This document shows positions 1 to 13,300 of a DNA stretch of 64,000 nt, piece after piece; the stretch's first letter is position 1; every line of letters begins with the position of its first letter. Made by a program: the position numbers and the translations under genes. This DNA is from Macrostomum hystrix (Eukaryota; Platyhelminthes; Macrostomidae), in NCBI GenBank assembly GCA_950097015.1, contig CATNEN010000039.1, positions 14,850,501-14,914,500 on the forward strand, in the 5' to 3' direction. Below the pieces are notes generated by a model. It worked only from the letters and a program-made list of their open reading frames with translations. It ran no database searches and was not told the DNA's origin.

Positions 1-1122
1 TGGGTCACGTGAAGGTATTCCCCCGAGTGCTATAAATAGCAAGGCATGGCCGCGGAAATACCGCCAGAATTTTCTGACTTCCACCACAGACCCTAAAAAC
101 ACTAGATGTGTTTTTAAGGTGGTCACGTGGTTTCTCGATTCCACGCATAGAATGTCGATTTTGCCGAAAGATTGTTTCACTTGGTTAAACAAAGATATGG
201 TCTATAGAGCCCATATTGCGGCTAAGCCGACTTTCGATTCAAGGTGAGGAATCGAGCAAAAAAACTGTTTTGCATTGAGTTGACACATTTAGTGTTTTAG
301 TATCTCGGACTGACTTACACCAATAATATTAAAAATACAAAGTCAGTTAAAAACATTTTCAGAAAAACTTCCAGAATAACAAAACATCAGCTTTTTGCCT
401 CCGTCTGGGAGTCTGGGGGCAAAAACCCACCGTACAGGCATAATTTTCCTGCTCACAAAACATCAGCATGTCACCATGTCGTCTAATATATTTTTATCCG
501 ATAAAAGTAATTGAAAAAAAATTAAAAAAAAAGGTCGTCTTTTTGAACTTTGGATATGGATTCGCCATAGAGGTGTACGCAGAGCAATGTTAGTTGCCCT
601 TGTCACCAGGTCTTTGACAAGAATCGCTGAATATCCCGACGACGCTGACGTCAGACGGCTTTGAAAGTTGGTTCATCGTAAAGTGTGGAAAATTTTGATC
701 CATGCGGTGGACTTTCAACTGTTAATAGGCGGTGTCTGACAAAGAGAAGATAATGTTATCGAACTAGAAGAAAAAGTAATCGTTTGGAATATCATTGAGC
801 CTATAATTAGACCAGTATTTTTCATTTCATAAAGCTTCAGAGAGGTTCTAAATATAAAGAAGCCGGGAACAGGTAAAGCGAAGTGACCGTTGAATATATA
901 GTTGTGCTTTTTTATGATAAAAAGATAAATATACCATTGAGCGAATGAACAAAAATAAAGGTTTCTTTTTCAGAAACTACTCTTTAAAGACAGGCTTATC
1001 GACACAGGCTAAAGAGCGAGTTTCTTAAATATAGATTTAGAAAACCTGAATAAATAAAGTCAAGGTCACAACACCCACGGGACACAAGTGCAAACACAGC
1101 CCTTTGAGTTCTTGCCAATTGC
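1..1122. other. 3' flank of the stomatin gene, no gene recognised
   Basis: No credible open reading frame is present. The stretch is AT-rich. A TATAAATAG string lies near position 31, and a short perfect-arm hairpin (AAAAACAC / GTGTTTTT) lies around 95-115. The stomatin 3' UTR must begin here on the minus strand, but I see no clear minus-strand AATAAA close to the stop codon. Confidence 0.4.
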
Positions 1123-1341
1123 TCAGGCCTTGTCAATCTGAGCTTTTTTATTACCGGCGTTGATAAAATGAGCCATGAAATCGATGGGCAGCGGAAAAAT
1201 GATGGTGGAATTCTTTTCGGCCGAGATGCTCGTCAGGGTCTGCAGGTAGCGCAGCTGTAGGGCGGTTGGCGACTCGCTGATGACGTCACTGGCCTCCTTC
1301 AGGGCACGAGAAGCTTTCTGCTCACCTTCAGCGGCGATCAC
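1123..1341 (-). CDS. STOM: Stomatin exon 8 (C-terminus)
   Basis: It encodes [20 protein letters not shown] through [11 protein letters not shown] and ends at TGA (1125-1123). The acceptor is a C-rich tract ending CCCCAG. The 16-bp minisatellite starts about 25 bp upstream of the splice site. Confidence 0.95.
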   Translation of the reverse strand: MIAAEGEQKASRALKEASDVISESPTALQLRYLQTLTSISAEKNSTIIFPLPIDFMAHFINAGNKKAQIDKA

Positions 1342-4300
1342 CTGGGGAAAAAGGTGGGGGGGACACAGGACCAAGTCACTCCGTCACCAAGTCACTCCGT
1401 CACCAAGTCACTCCGTCACCAAGTCACTCCGTCACCAAGTCACTCCGTCACCAAGTCACTCCGTCACCAAGTCACTCCGTCACCAAGTCACTCCGTCACC
1501 AAGTCACTCCGTCATCAAGTCACTCCGTCACCAAGTCACTCCGTCACCAAGTCACTCCGTCACCAAGTCACTCCGTCACCAAGTCACTCCGTCACCAAGT
1601 CACTCCGTCACCAAGTCACTCCGTCACCAAGTCACTCCCTCACCAAGTTACTCCGTCACCAAGTCACTCCGTCACCAAGTCACTCCGTCACCAAGTCACT
1701 CCGTCACAAAGTCACTCCGTCACCAAGTCACTCCCTCACCAAGTTACTCCGTCACCAAGTCACTCCGTCACCAAGTTACTCCGTCACCAAGTAGTCACTC
1801 CGTCACCAAGTAGTCACGCCGTCACCAAGTCACTCCGTCACCAAGTCACTCCGTCACCAAGTCACTCCGTCACCAAGTCACTCCGTCACCAAGTAGTCAC
1901 GCCGTCACCAAGTCACTCCGTCACCAAGTCACTCCGTCACCAAGTAGTCACGCCGTCACCAAGTCACTCCGTCACCAAGTCACTCCGTCACTGTCGCGGA
2001 AATCATTATTGTTAAACTGTTACCTATCTATTATCGATTTTTCCCCGTGTCCCTTTCCATACTGACCCCCCCTCCAGTCTAGCTTCTGCACCCACCTTGT
2101 TTTCTCTCCCTCTACGCACGTTATTGTATGTTAACCCCAATGTACATCCACCCAGGGTTTCGTACCCTCTTTTGTCTCTCCTCACTGTCGGCCCCAATTC
2201 CTTCCTTGCATATCGAAATATAATATAGTTAGAGGCCCGGGGCAAGGCCTTTGTCGGTCGTACACCTTTCTTGCCCGTTCAAATCAACACCATTAGTTAA
2301 CCTCATTTTCTTAACATGGCGCCCAATGAAATTGAACTTTTGTGAATTTTACGTGCATATCGACTGTGTTAGTCGCATTCGTCTTTCGCCATATCGGACT
2401 CGTTGGCGCTAGTGTCTCGAATATCATTAGCGTCAGTTTCGACTCGTGTCTAGTATATGCCAGCCTATCTTCAGTGAACCCGTTTTCACTTGAGCTGGTT
2501 GCTTCGTTAGAATTCTGCTCGCACTAGGACTCAGCTTCGTCGGCCCGATTTCGGAGTTCTCTGGTCTACTGGTCAACTCTCTCGTCAGCAGCAGTAAGGT
2601 TCTCGGATCCGTAGTCACGTCTCGTTCTCGGTGGATCGGGTGACCGGCTGTCTCATTCTCTCATGTCGCCAGGGTGCTCAAAAGCGGTCCGACTGTAATC
2701 AACGCGTCTTAAGCTAAGCAAAATTTCGTGCCATTCTGCTATACTAATTCTCTAATTGCTCGTTTTCCACTTGTTTTGTTTTCGCTGAACGCTATCCCCA
2801 ATTATTGTTATTTAAAAATTTCGGTTGTTCTGGGTCCATTGCGCTCCCTCCTTGGCTCACTCATTGTTGCTACCCGTTGCTGGTCGCGTTTCCGTTCCTG
2901 ATGTCGTCTCAGATGAAGAAGAGGTCAGTTATTCGTACAGCAGTCACTCGGACTATCAATAGAGCCGAGAAAATCTTGAGTTTGGAATCTCTGGATGCGG
3001 AGGCAAAGGCTGATGCGGAAGCATACAAAGACTTACTCGAGAACAAGCTGGAAGCTCTGGAAGAGGCTGACGCATTAGTTCAGGAAGAGCTGGCGGAAGA
3101 TAAGGTGGAAGCTGAGATTGAAGAAAGTTATGAATATTCGTTTCGTGGTCGCAAGTATATCAAACTCTTAGGAAGCATTTTAGCATCAACTGTGAAATCG
3201 CATTCGCCGGATGCTCCTTCGCAATCTGAGCATAGCGCTCAACCTCAGGCTCAGGCCCTTCCTCAGGTCAAACTTCCTAAGCGTGAACTGCCCACATTCA
3301 ACGGCACAATCGCTGGTTGGCAACCCTTTTGGGATCAATTCTCTTCTTCTGTGGATTCAAATTCGTCCCTCGCTGAGGTTGACAAGTTTAATTATCTGCT
3401 TGCATCTCTTTCCGAATCGGCAAAGGCTTGCATTCGGGGTCTCGCTGTGACTGGTGCCAATTATCAGGCTGCTATCGAGATTCTCACAGGTCGCTTTGGC
3501 AAGCCAGATCTCATCATTAGAGACCTCATGCACCAGCTTTCCGAACTTCGGCTAACGGACACTTCTCTGTTCAGCCTTCAACGATTTCACGACGATGTTT
3601 CGGCTGCTGTCCGCAGCCTAGAAGCTCGAGGCGTGAATCCGACCTCTTATGAGAGTCTGTTGCTGCCGAACTTGCTCAAGCGATGTCCCGACGAGTTTAG
3701 ACTGGAGCTTCTTAAATCAGCGAATCAAGCAGGTGCGGATTGTGATTCCATCAAAGAATTCTTGCGTCTTCTGAGTGCGGACATTGAGGTTTGCGAGAAG
3801 GCTGCCGTCATTGGCAAAAGGTCAGGTCAAGATCGGGATCGGCTTGCCAGCCTGCCAAAGCCTTCGCTTTCTACCTTAGCAGTCCAATCCGGCCCGAAGG
3901 ATTTCTCGAGGGGGTCTGCGGGACAGGTGTACTGCACCTACTGCGGGTTAGGGCACAGGTCCGAAGCGTGCAACAAGTTTGCCACGGTTGCTAGTCGCCG
4001 CGCCCGCCTGCAACAAGAGAATCGCTGTTTTCGCTGCTTGCGCACGGGACATGGGCTTCGCATGTGCAATGATTCACGGAAATGCAGAAACTGCGGAGGA
4101 GCTCATCACGTGAGCATTTGCGTCCCTGCAACTCATACACCTAAAACTAGCGGTCAGCACATACATGTAGCTCAAAATGAAGGCGGGAAAAAGGGGAAAA
4201 GACCTATGTCACGTGACCAGTGTCTACCGACCTCCGCCGAGCAGACAGATGCCACACTTCAAAAACAGTCTACGTCTACGCTCAACAACTCGAACCCAGC

Positions 4301-7300
4301 GTCAGCTGCTGGTTCCTCGGTCACTGTGTGTGCCACACGAGATGATCGGTAATTGTCGGGTTCACCGACGATCTCTTCAAACCATTTTACAGCGACAATG
4401 TTTGTCAGTAGTAATCCATCAGTTGCCCTTCCCGTTGCCAAGGCTATTCTGCTTAGCCCTGACGGTCAACGAGAGATTCTAGTTCGGGTTCTGTTGGACA
4501 CGGCTAGCAATAGGTCATACATTAGGGAAGATGTGTGTGAGCTCTTAGGCATCGAGTCCGCCACAACTGAATCATTGACGGTATCGACCTTCACAGGTAT
4601 CAAGGCTACAATTGCATCAGGTAGCGTCTCAATCTCAATTCGAAAAATTGATTCGCACCAGGTTCTGAAATTGCGTGCTAATGTTGTCAAAGAGATCTGC
4701 CAGCCACAGCGCTCAGTCTTAGTGAACGAATTCCCTCACCTGCAAGGCTTGGACTTAGCGGATCCGTACGACCCGCGTGATGCAAGCACACCGATCTCGA
4801 TCCTAATTGGCGCTGATCACTACTACGATATTGTCGGTGGTGAAGTCGTTCGTGGGCGTGATGGACCAGCAGCTGTGTCGTCCAAGCTGGGATTCGTTCT
4901 CTGTGGACCAGTGAAACTTGGAGACACATTGTCTAGTCGCTCCAGTAGTGCCACGCTTGAAGGCCAGCTCAACGCAACTCAAGCTCTATACTGCTCTGCT
5001 GCTGATCCGCTTGTCATACGAAAAACGCATGAGTGTGAACTCTCAGACTTCTGGAGACTCGACACGCTTGGTATCCTAGGAACTCAGCATGAATCGTCAG
5101 TCGATGCATTTGCCTGTGAACCTCAGCTGGTCAATGGACGCTATGAAGTCAAACTTCCGTGGAAGCTGCCGCAAGAGTCTCGATCGCTGAAAGATCACTT
5201 CGACATGCCATACAAACGCCTGAGCTCGTCGGTGCGTGCTCTTTCCCGGAATCCCGACATCGTCGAGAAAGCGAACCAGATCATTAGAGAACAGGAGGCG
5301 AGTGGCATTATTGAGAAAGTTCCTGGCACAGATCTGCAGGAGTCCGTCGACTGTCACTATCTACCACACAGTTGTGTGACTAAGATGGACAGTGAAAACA
5401 CGAAGTTGCGGATTGTCTTCGATGGCTCTGCACGTGCTGGTCACGGAGATTTCTCCATTAATGACCACCTTCAAGTGGGCCCGACCGACCTTCCCAGAAT
5501 TCCAGCGATTCTTATTCGCTTTCGCCGCAATCCAGTTGCTGTTCTGGGAGATATTGAGAAGGCCTTCCTTCAAATCTCTATTCATGCTAGCGAACGTGAC
5601 AAGCTGAGATTCTTATGGCCTGATCCTGATAATGAACAGCAAATTTTGCATTATCGGTTCTGTCGTCTGCCTTTTGGCTTGACATGCTCACCAGGTATTC
5701 TGAGAACGACCATTCTACATCTAGTTGACACGCACGAGTCGGTCTTTCCGCAGTATGCTCAAATCATTCGACAAGACCTCTACGTCGACAACTTAGTGAC
5801 CAGTTGTAAGTCTGAGGCTGAGGCTCTCGACCTCTACAGTGCAGTCAAACGTCTGTTTGGCCTAGCAGACATGAACATGCGACAGTGGATGTCGAATTCT
5901 GACATTTTCAACCAAGCACTGCCTGCTCAGGATGTTGGTCACGCTGCCAAAGTCTTAGGTATTCAGTGGCACGCAGACCGAGATGCGTTCACCTTGGACT
6001 TTCGCGAGTTGGCGAGTCAAACAGAGAGACCCTCTTCAAAACGCAACATGCTTCGCCTACTCGCGACTGTGTATGACCCAATCGGCATTCTGGCACCCGC
6101 CGTGATTATTGCAAAGGTGTTACTCCAGCAGTTGTGCATCCGGAAAGTCGAGTGGGATGACAATCTTCCGCTGGATATTGAATAGGCCTGGACATCGTGG
6201 CTAAAGTCCTGGTCCAACAGCGTTTTTGAGGTCCCTCGCTACATTTTTCAGGCGTTAGATTCCTTTCCAAGCAACATCGAACTTCACGGCTTCTGCGATG
6301 CAAGTGAGACAGCCTTTGCTGCATGCATCTATGCCCGCGCCAAATCTGAATCTGGCGGTATCTCTACGACGCTGCTCTTGGCAAAATCGCGTGTCGCTCC
6401 ACTTTCGAATCTGTCCATTGCTCGGTTGGAGTTACTGGGTGCACTCATCTTAGCACGCCTCATGCATCTCACGTCACAGCAATTTCCTGACGCTGCTCGC
6501 TTCTTGTGGACAGACAGTTTAACTGCGCTCTGTTGGATTAAAAACACCGACAAGCTACGCAAGTTATTTGTGCAAAATCGGGTCAAGGAAATTCGCAGTC
6601 TAACAGCGGTCTCGGAGTGGCGACATGTGCCCGGTGAGCAGAATCCAGCAGATATCCCATCTCGTGGTTGCTTGCCAGTCAAGCTTCGTGATAATTCGAC
6701 TTGGTTCCATGGACCGCCATTCCTGCTGACTGACCAATACCCCTCTGCTGAGAGCACAGATCTTCCAGCACCCGTTCGCGAAGCCGTTGAAGTCGAATCT
6801 GCTAAGGTGCTTAGTGTGACAGCTTCCGACACAGAGCATTCGGATAGCGTGGCTCTTGACCCACCGGGTTATGGCATCTCAACGCTTCTGGAGATCAAGC
6901 GTTTCTCTTCATTCAACAGGTTGCTCCGCGTGACATCATGGGTCAGGCGGTTCATCTTTAACATGCGTGCTTCCGTGACGAGTTTGCCACTGCTCCAATC
7001 TACGTTTCTAACGGCAGCTGAGCTGAACGAAAGCGAAGTCTTGTGGCTTGGCGCAACTCAGCGGGCGGCCTTCGAAAAGGAGTTCAACCATTTACTTGGA
7101 AAGACAGCGACCACACCGCTTAACAGAGATCTGAATCTGTTCGTTGACAGCAACGGCCTGCTTCGTTCCCAAGGCCGCATTGGTGAAGTGTTCTCATTTG
7201 GATTTTGGGAACGACTCGTCGGTGTGGTGAAAAGCGCTCTGAAGAAAAGCGTCGGTCGCGCACAGCTCGGCTTCGATCAGCTGGCCACAACAACAATAGA

Positions 7301-10300
7301 AATAGAAGCTGTCGTCAACAGTAGACCGCTGCTTTACGTCTCCGCAGATGACAAGAGCGAAGTCATTACACCCTCACACTTTCTGAGTGGTGTACGTCTT
7401 ACTCTTGAGCCTGACAAGTACTCTGAATTTTCGTCCGTTGTGCTGCCACTTTCGAGCCGTCTTAAATTGCTTCGAAAGGCGTTGAATTCATTTTGGGACG
7501 TCTGGCACACGTCGTATGTCACAGCCCTCCGGGAGAAGTCGTTAAAGGTGCAAGGTGGGGGCCCGGAGCCCAAACCTGGCGATGTTGTCGTCGTCAGCGG
7601 CGAGCCGCGCCAACCTAGGCTGTCGTGGAAGTTGGGTGTGATTGAGTCAGTCTGCAGAGGTCGGGACGGTTTCTGTCGCTCGGCTCTAGTGCGGGTAGTC
7701 AGTGGTGTAGGGGGTCGAAGGTTGGAGCGCATTAGACGACCAGTCCGGGCCTTAGTGCCACTTGAAGTCTCTGAATAGCTATTTGTTGTTTCAGTGTATG
7801 CCTTGAAGTTTCCATAATCAATGTGAAATAAACTTCAAGCAAATTTTCTTGTGCTTTGTCCATTTAAGATTGTAATTCTCATCCGTGCTTATCTCGTATT
7901 AGCGTTAAGTAATTTCGCCTTTGGTGTTGGTGTATTTATTAAAATTTCTTCACCAGTCAGCAATGGCTACTCACTCTAAACTGTTACGCATGCTTGTTAC
8001 TTCGCTCGTGTTTCGCCTTGGTGTTGGTGTATTTTTCCCCATATTTTCAATCCAAAAAAACCATGCTTATTCCCTTTGAACTGTCACGCCTGCTTTTGAG
8101 CAAGGTCTCGTTTTATTAAAATTTTCATGAAAAATGGTTCCCATTTTTGGGGGAGTGTCGCGGAAATCATTATTGTTAAACTGTTACCTATCTATTATCG
8201 ATTTTTCCCCGTGTCCCTTTCCATACTGACCCCCCCTCCAGTCTAGCTTCTGCACCCACCTTGTTTTCTCTCCCTCTACGCACGTTATTGTATGTTAACC
8301 CCAATGTACATCCACCCAGGGTTTCGTACCCTCTTTTGTCTCTCCTCACTGTCGGCCCCAATTCCTTCCTTGCATATCGAGATATAATATAGTTAGAGGC
8401 CCGGGGCAAGGCCTTTGTCGGTCGTTCACCTTTCTTGCCCGTTCAAATCAACACCATTAGTTAACCTCATTTTCTTAACAGTCACCAAGTCACTCCGCCA
8501 CCTCACCTTGGCTCTGGCCTCTCTATCAGCCTCGGCCTCGGCAGCCATGGCTCTCTGCAGCTGTACGGGCAGTCGAACGTCTTTGCTGAAATTGTTTATA
8601 AGCAGAAAAGCTAATCACATTTTAAGTGAAATTCGCGCATCGCACTACTGAGAAGAAGCTGAATCGTAGCCCACATTTCCACCCTCTCGACTTTGATGCC
8701 CCAGGCCACTGTGGCTTCGTCCAGCGCCGTCTGAAAGTTAGCCATGAATCTTCAGTAAAAATGAGTAAATAAAATGGATGGAAGTATCAGACTGTAATAG
8801 TAATTCACCTGCATAGAGTTACTAATGTTCTCCCTCTCTGATAGGATCTCGGCCAGGTTTTTGGTGCCCAACACATTTCTCAGCGTGGTCTGCGCCAGCA
8901 GCCGGGTCGAATGATGAGCGTTCTCCACGTTGGCCACGGACACCGTGGCATTGTTGACGCGATAGTACACCACAGCATCTACGCTTACCGTTACTGAATC
9001 CTTTGTCAGCACCTTGAGATGCAATCAAATAGTTTGATTGGTTGGCGTGCTGTTCTTTTATCGCCCTAGCTTCTTAATCATCTGGCCCAAATATAAGTTT
9101 TCTGATTGGTTAGGAATTAATTAGTTATTAACCCAAGAAATTTCTTTTCTGAGCAAACCCATTGACCGCGCTGATTGGCTGAACCCATTATCATCATATG
9201 CATCAAATTTCTCTCCTCTGCAGCTGATTGGCTGCAACGTGAAATTATCACTCTGTAGCTTGAATCTCTCTGCTTTGCCCCATCCACTGCGCTGATTGGC
9301 TGGAGCATAAAGTTATCACTCTGTGGCCTGAATGTCCCCCCTCTGCCCCATCCACTACGCTGATTGGCTGAAACATGAAGTTATCACTCTGTAGCTTGAA
9401 TATACTTGCATGCCCTCATCTGGCTGAAATATGAAATTATCACCCTGTACCCAAAATGTCTCTCCCATGCCCATCCTCGGCGCCGATTGGCTAACCGCAT
9501 TATTAAAGTGTAGCCATTTGACACCATATTTTCTCTCCCTTTGCTAAGCTAAGTAATAAAAAAATACTCGATTAATCTCACCCACCATTATTTAACTATC
9601 GATTTTCATAATAGAATTCCTTAGTGTTTTGGCCAACCAGCAACAAGTTATACTCGTACGAGCAATATCTTCAATAATGAAAATGCAACTTTTCCTTCAT
9701 GGTCCCTGTATTAAATATCCCATTAGGATAAGCTTTAGCGGCATTTATCCAACCATAATCCCACTCTCATTTTTGGGGGAGCATTGCCAATCAGCAAACC
9801 CATCTTCGAATGATATGGGTCATTATTCTTCTGTGTTTTAAATGAGCATAGACCAAGTACGAACTATAGTTGATAAACAGTAGGACTACCAAGCCATTTT
9901 GCAGCCTGTTTGGGTGGCGACCAGCGTTGGGTGGCAACCGATTGGTTGACAGGCTAGGCGATGGTGTACTGTGGTTGAGCTGCGCCAAATATTTAGCCTT
10001 AATCAGTGAAATTGGAGAAATTCGCGTCAGGTGTCCATAGTGGCCTATCCACCTGTTGTAGCCCTTGAAGGTCCATTCAAGCGGGGAATTCCCCACTTGG
10101 TAGTTCTATAGTTATTGCATCATTTTCATTGCTTCGCCGTTAATTTTCTAACCTAACTTACCTCCTGGGGCGGCACATCAAATGACACGGTCCTGAGGTC
10201 CACTTTACTGTAGCTCTCAATGCAGGGCAGCACGAAGAAAATACCTGCATGCATCACAAAATTATGTTTCAGAAGATGCTGACCGTGATCAATTATTGAA

Positions 10301-13300
10301 TCAACGGTGCATCAACAAGTGGATATGAAGAGGCCGCTGCAGTGGCTCTAATCTATAAATAGATTACTTCCACACTTCAGCGGCAAAACAAGCTGTTCAA
10401 ACTGCTTTTCAGTCTGCATCTGTGTGCGCATGTAATGGTCGCAAGCTGCTCTTATTTTTCTCTGTTCTCTAATCTCGTTGACAGACAGAAATAGGATGGA
10501 AGAGGAAGGAGAGAGGAATGGAAGAGGAAAGAGAGAGGAATGGAGAGAAGAAGGAGAGAGGAATGGAAGAGGAAGGAGAGAGGAATGGAGAGAAGAAGGA
10601 GAGAGGAGTGGAAGAGGAAGGATAGAGGAAGGAGAAAGGAAGGAGAGAGGAAGGAGAGAGTAATGGAAGAGGAAGGAGAGAGGAAGGAGAGAAGAAGGAG
10701 AGAGGAGTGGAAGAGGAAGGAGAGAGGAAGGAGAGAGGAAGGAGAGAGGAAGGAGAGAGGAAGGAGAGAGGAAGGAGAGAGGAATGGAAGAGGAAGGAGA
10801 GAGGAATGGAAGAGGAAGGAGAGAGGAAGGAGAGAGGAGTGGAAGAGGAAGGAGAGAGGAAGGAGAGAGGAGTGGAAGAGGAAGGAGAGAGGAAGGAGAG
10901 AGGAGTGGAAGAGGAAGGAGAGAGGAAGGAGAGAGGCGTGGAAGGAAAGAGAACACAGCTAGGAGCACTACAGTTAGAGTTAGACTGTATGTAAATAAAA
11001 AGCCAACTCCTGTGCTAAATTTAAACCATTTGTGAGAAATTTGCTTTGGTCGCTATAAATAATGACTCAACTTAAAGATAAGTTCTCAGCCTCTCTGGCT
11101 GAAGGCACTGCAAACTTCCTGCCACCTGTAGGTCCACCTGCTAATCTATGTTCGCAAGAACTGTGATTTACTGACAGCCAGTCTTATCAGCTACTCATGC
11201 AGCCGATGAGTTTATCGAAAATGTGTGGAAATTTTCCTGGAAACCAGACCATCTGGTACCAACCACACTACTCTACTCTACCTCTGCCAATTATCTACTC
11301 TACTCTACCTCTCTGCCTATCATCTACTCTACCATACCTCTGCCAATTATCTACTCTACTCTACCTCTCTGCCTATCATCTACTCCACCATACCTCTGCC
11401 AATTATCTACTCCTCTACCTCTCTGCCTATCATCTACTCCTCTACCTCTCTCCTATCATCTACTCCTCTACCTCTCTGCCTATCATCTACTCCTCTACCT
11501 CTCTGCCTATCATCTACTCCTCTACCTCTCTGCCTATCATCTACTCCTCTACCTCTCTGCCTATCATCTACTCCTCTACCTCTCTGCCTATCATCTACTC
11601 CTCTACCTCTCTGCCTATCATCTACTCCTCTACCTCTCTGCCTATCATCTACTCCTCTACCTCTCTACCTATCATCTACTCTACCATACCTCTGCCAATT
11701 ATCTACTCTACTCTACCTCTCTGCCTATTATCTACTCTACTCAACCGCTGCCAATTATCTACTCTATTCTCAGATCCCCAATCGTCCTCAGATTGCCAAT
11801 AATCCTTAGATATTCAATGATCCTCACATTTCTAATTATCCTCAGATTCTAAATGATCCCCACAGTGATCTTTTAATCTCAAAATAATTTTGGCAGTCGA
11901 AAAGAATTTTGCCATCTCAGCTAAAAAGCCGAGTAATATCAGGCAGGTCTGCCTCACCTGGTCCTTTGGCGCCACCTTTAATTAGTCGGCCAAGGCGAAA
12001 AATCACGGCCCGCTCGTATTCCTGCACCACCTGGCGACAGAGCGAAGGATTTGGATTTGTGATTGTTAGACAATTTGTTTAAACAGATTTATTATTGATA
12101 GACTCTAGACTTACCTTCAGGCAGACAAACAGAGAAACGGGAAAGGTGAATAAGGCGATGGTGTAGGACAGAGCCGTTAGCGCCAAGCCGCAGCAGCCGA
12201 GACCGGAGTCGCGTCCTTCTGTTTGTTACAAAATGCAATTTTGTATCTATCTACCTATGTATCTATCTATGTATCTATCTATCTATATGTTTATCTATCT
12301 ATCAATCAATCAATCTATCTATCTGTTTATCAATCTATCAATCAATCTATCTATCTATATGTTTATCAATCTATCAATCAATCTATCTATCTATCTGTTT
12401 ATCAATCTATCAATCAATCAATCAATCTATCTATCTATCTATCTGTTTATCAATCTATCAATCTAATTATCTATCTATCTATGTATCTATGAATCTATCT
12501 ATGTATCTATCTATCTATATGTTTATCAATCTATCAATCAATCTATCTATCTATCTGTTTATCAATCTATCAATCAATCAATCAATCAATTTATCTATCT
12601 ATCTATCTGTTTATCAATCTATCAATCTAATTATCTATCTATCTGTCTATGTATCTATCTTTCTATCAATCAATCAATCAATCAATCATTCTATCTATCT
12701 ATCTATCTATCAACATGTGTCAATGTATCTATCTATGTTTCTATCTATCAATCAATCTATCAATCTATCAATCTATCTACAAAGCTTATAAGTCCAAAGC
12801 TCTAACTACCAAGTTAAGTCTTTCTCTATCTGCAATACAAGCCATCGATCAATCCAAGCAAAATCTGCCTTTCTAAGAAAAGTGAATCGACCCGCACCGA
12901 CGAAAATTGCTGTTTCTTTTTCTGCGCATATAATTTGAATCTATTCAGCTTTTTTAATGCTCATAAAAGTCAAGCATAATACGAGTTAGTATAGCCACTG
13001 ATTATCGATCAGTATTAGAAGAATGCCTGGCTTGCAATTAGGATTTGTATTCGGCAGCTAAGAAGATTATCTTGTTAAAGTATTCGTTTACTATACGCTA
13101 GGTTGTGCGGTTGGGGAGCTGAAGGACAGGGGAGTGTGGTTGGGGAGCTGAAGGACAAGAATGAGACCTCTTTCTGCTCCAATAATCCTAGTAGGCTGAT
13201 AGCCTTGGTAAGTTTGTCGTTGTGAGGTCGGCATTTGCTGCTGCTGCTGCTGCTGAGATCCTGCATTGCCACGCTCCGCATTTCGCTGACTAGAAGCCGT

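Larger units (their letters stand above)
1992..8480 (+). mobile_element. BEL/Pao LTR retrotransposon BEL-1, non-autonomous, in the stomatin intron
   Basis: Two 325-bp LTRs (TGTCGCGG...TTAACA) at 1992-2316 and 8156-8480 differ at about two positions. The 5-bp target duplication GTCAC lies at 1987-1991 and 8481-8485. A primer-binding site TGGCGCCCAA follows the 5' LTR, and a purine tract TTTTTGGGGGAG precedes the 3' LTR. The interior encodes gag, protease, RT, RNase H and part of integrase in one frame with two stops and one large deletion. It lies antisense to the host gene. Near-identical LTRs mean recent insertion even though it could not move by itself, so it probably moved using proteins from an intact relative. 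Confidence 0.96.

Noticed and set aside
31-39. TATAAATAG as a promoter
   Set aside because: No plus-strand gene follows it, and such strings occur by chance in AT-rich DNA.
1280-1813. Ser/Pro/His-rich 177-codon frame
   Set aside because: It overlaps the stomatin last exon antisense and consists of the 16-bp minisatellite.
11197-11852. Tyr/Leu/Ser-rich frames of about 200 codons in three phases
   Set aside because: All three phases are open because of the 27-bp period, and they lie inside a stomatin intron.
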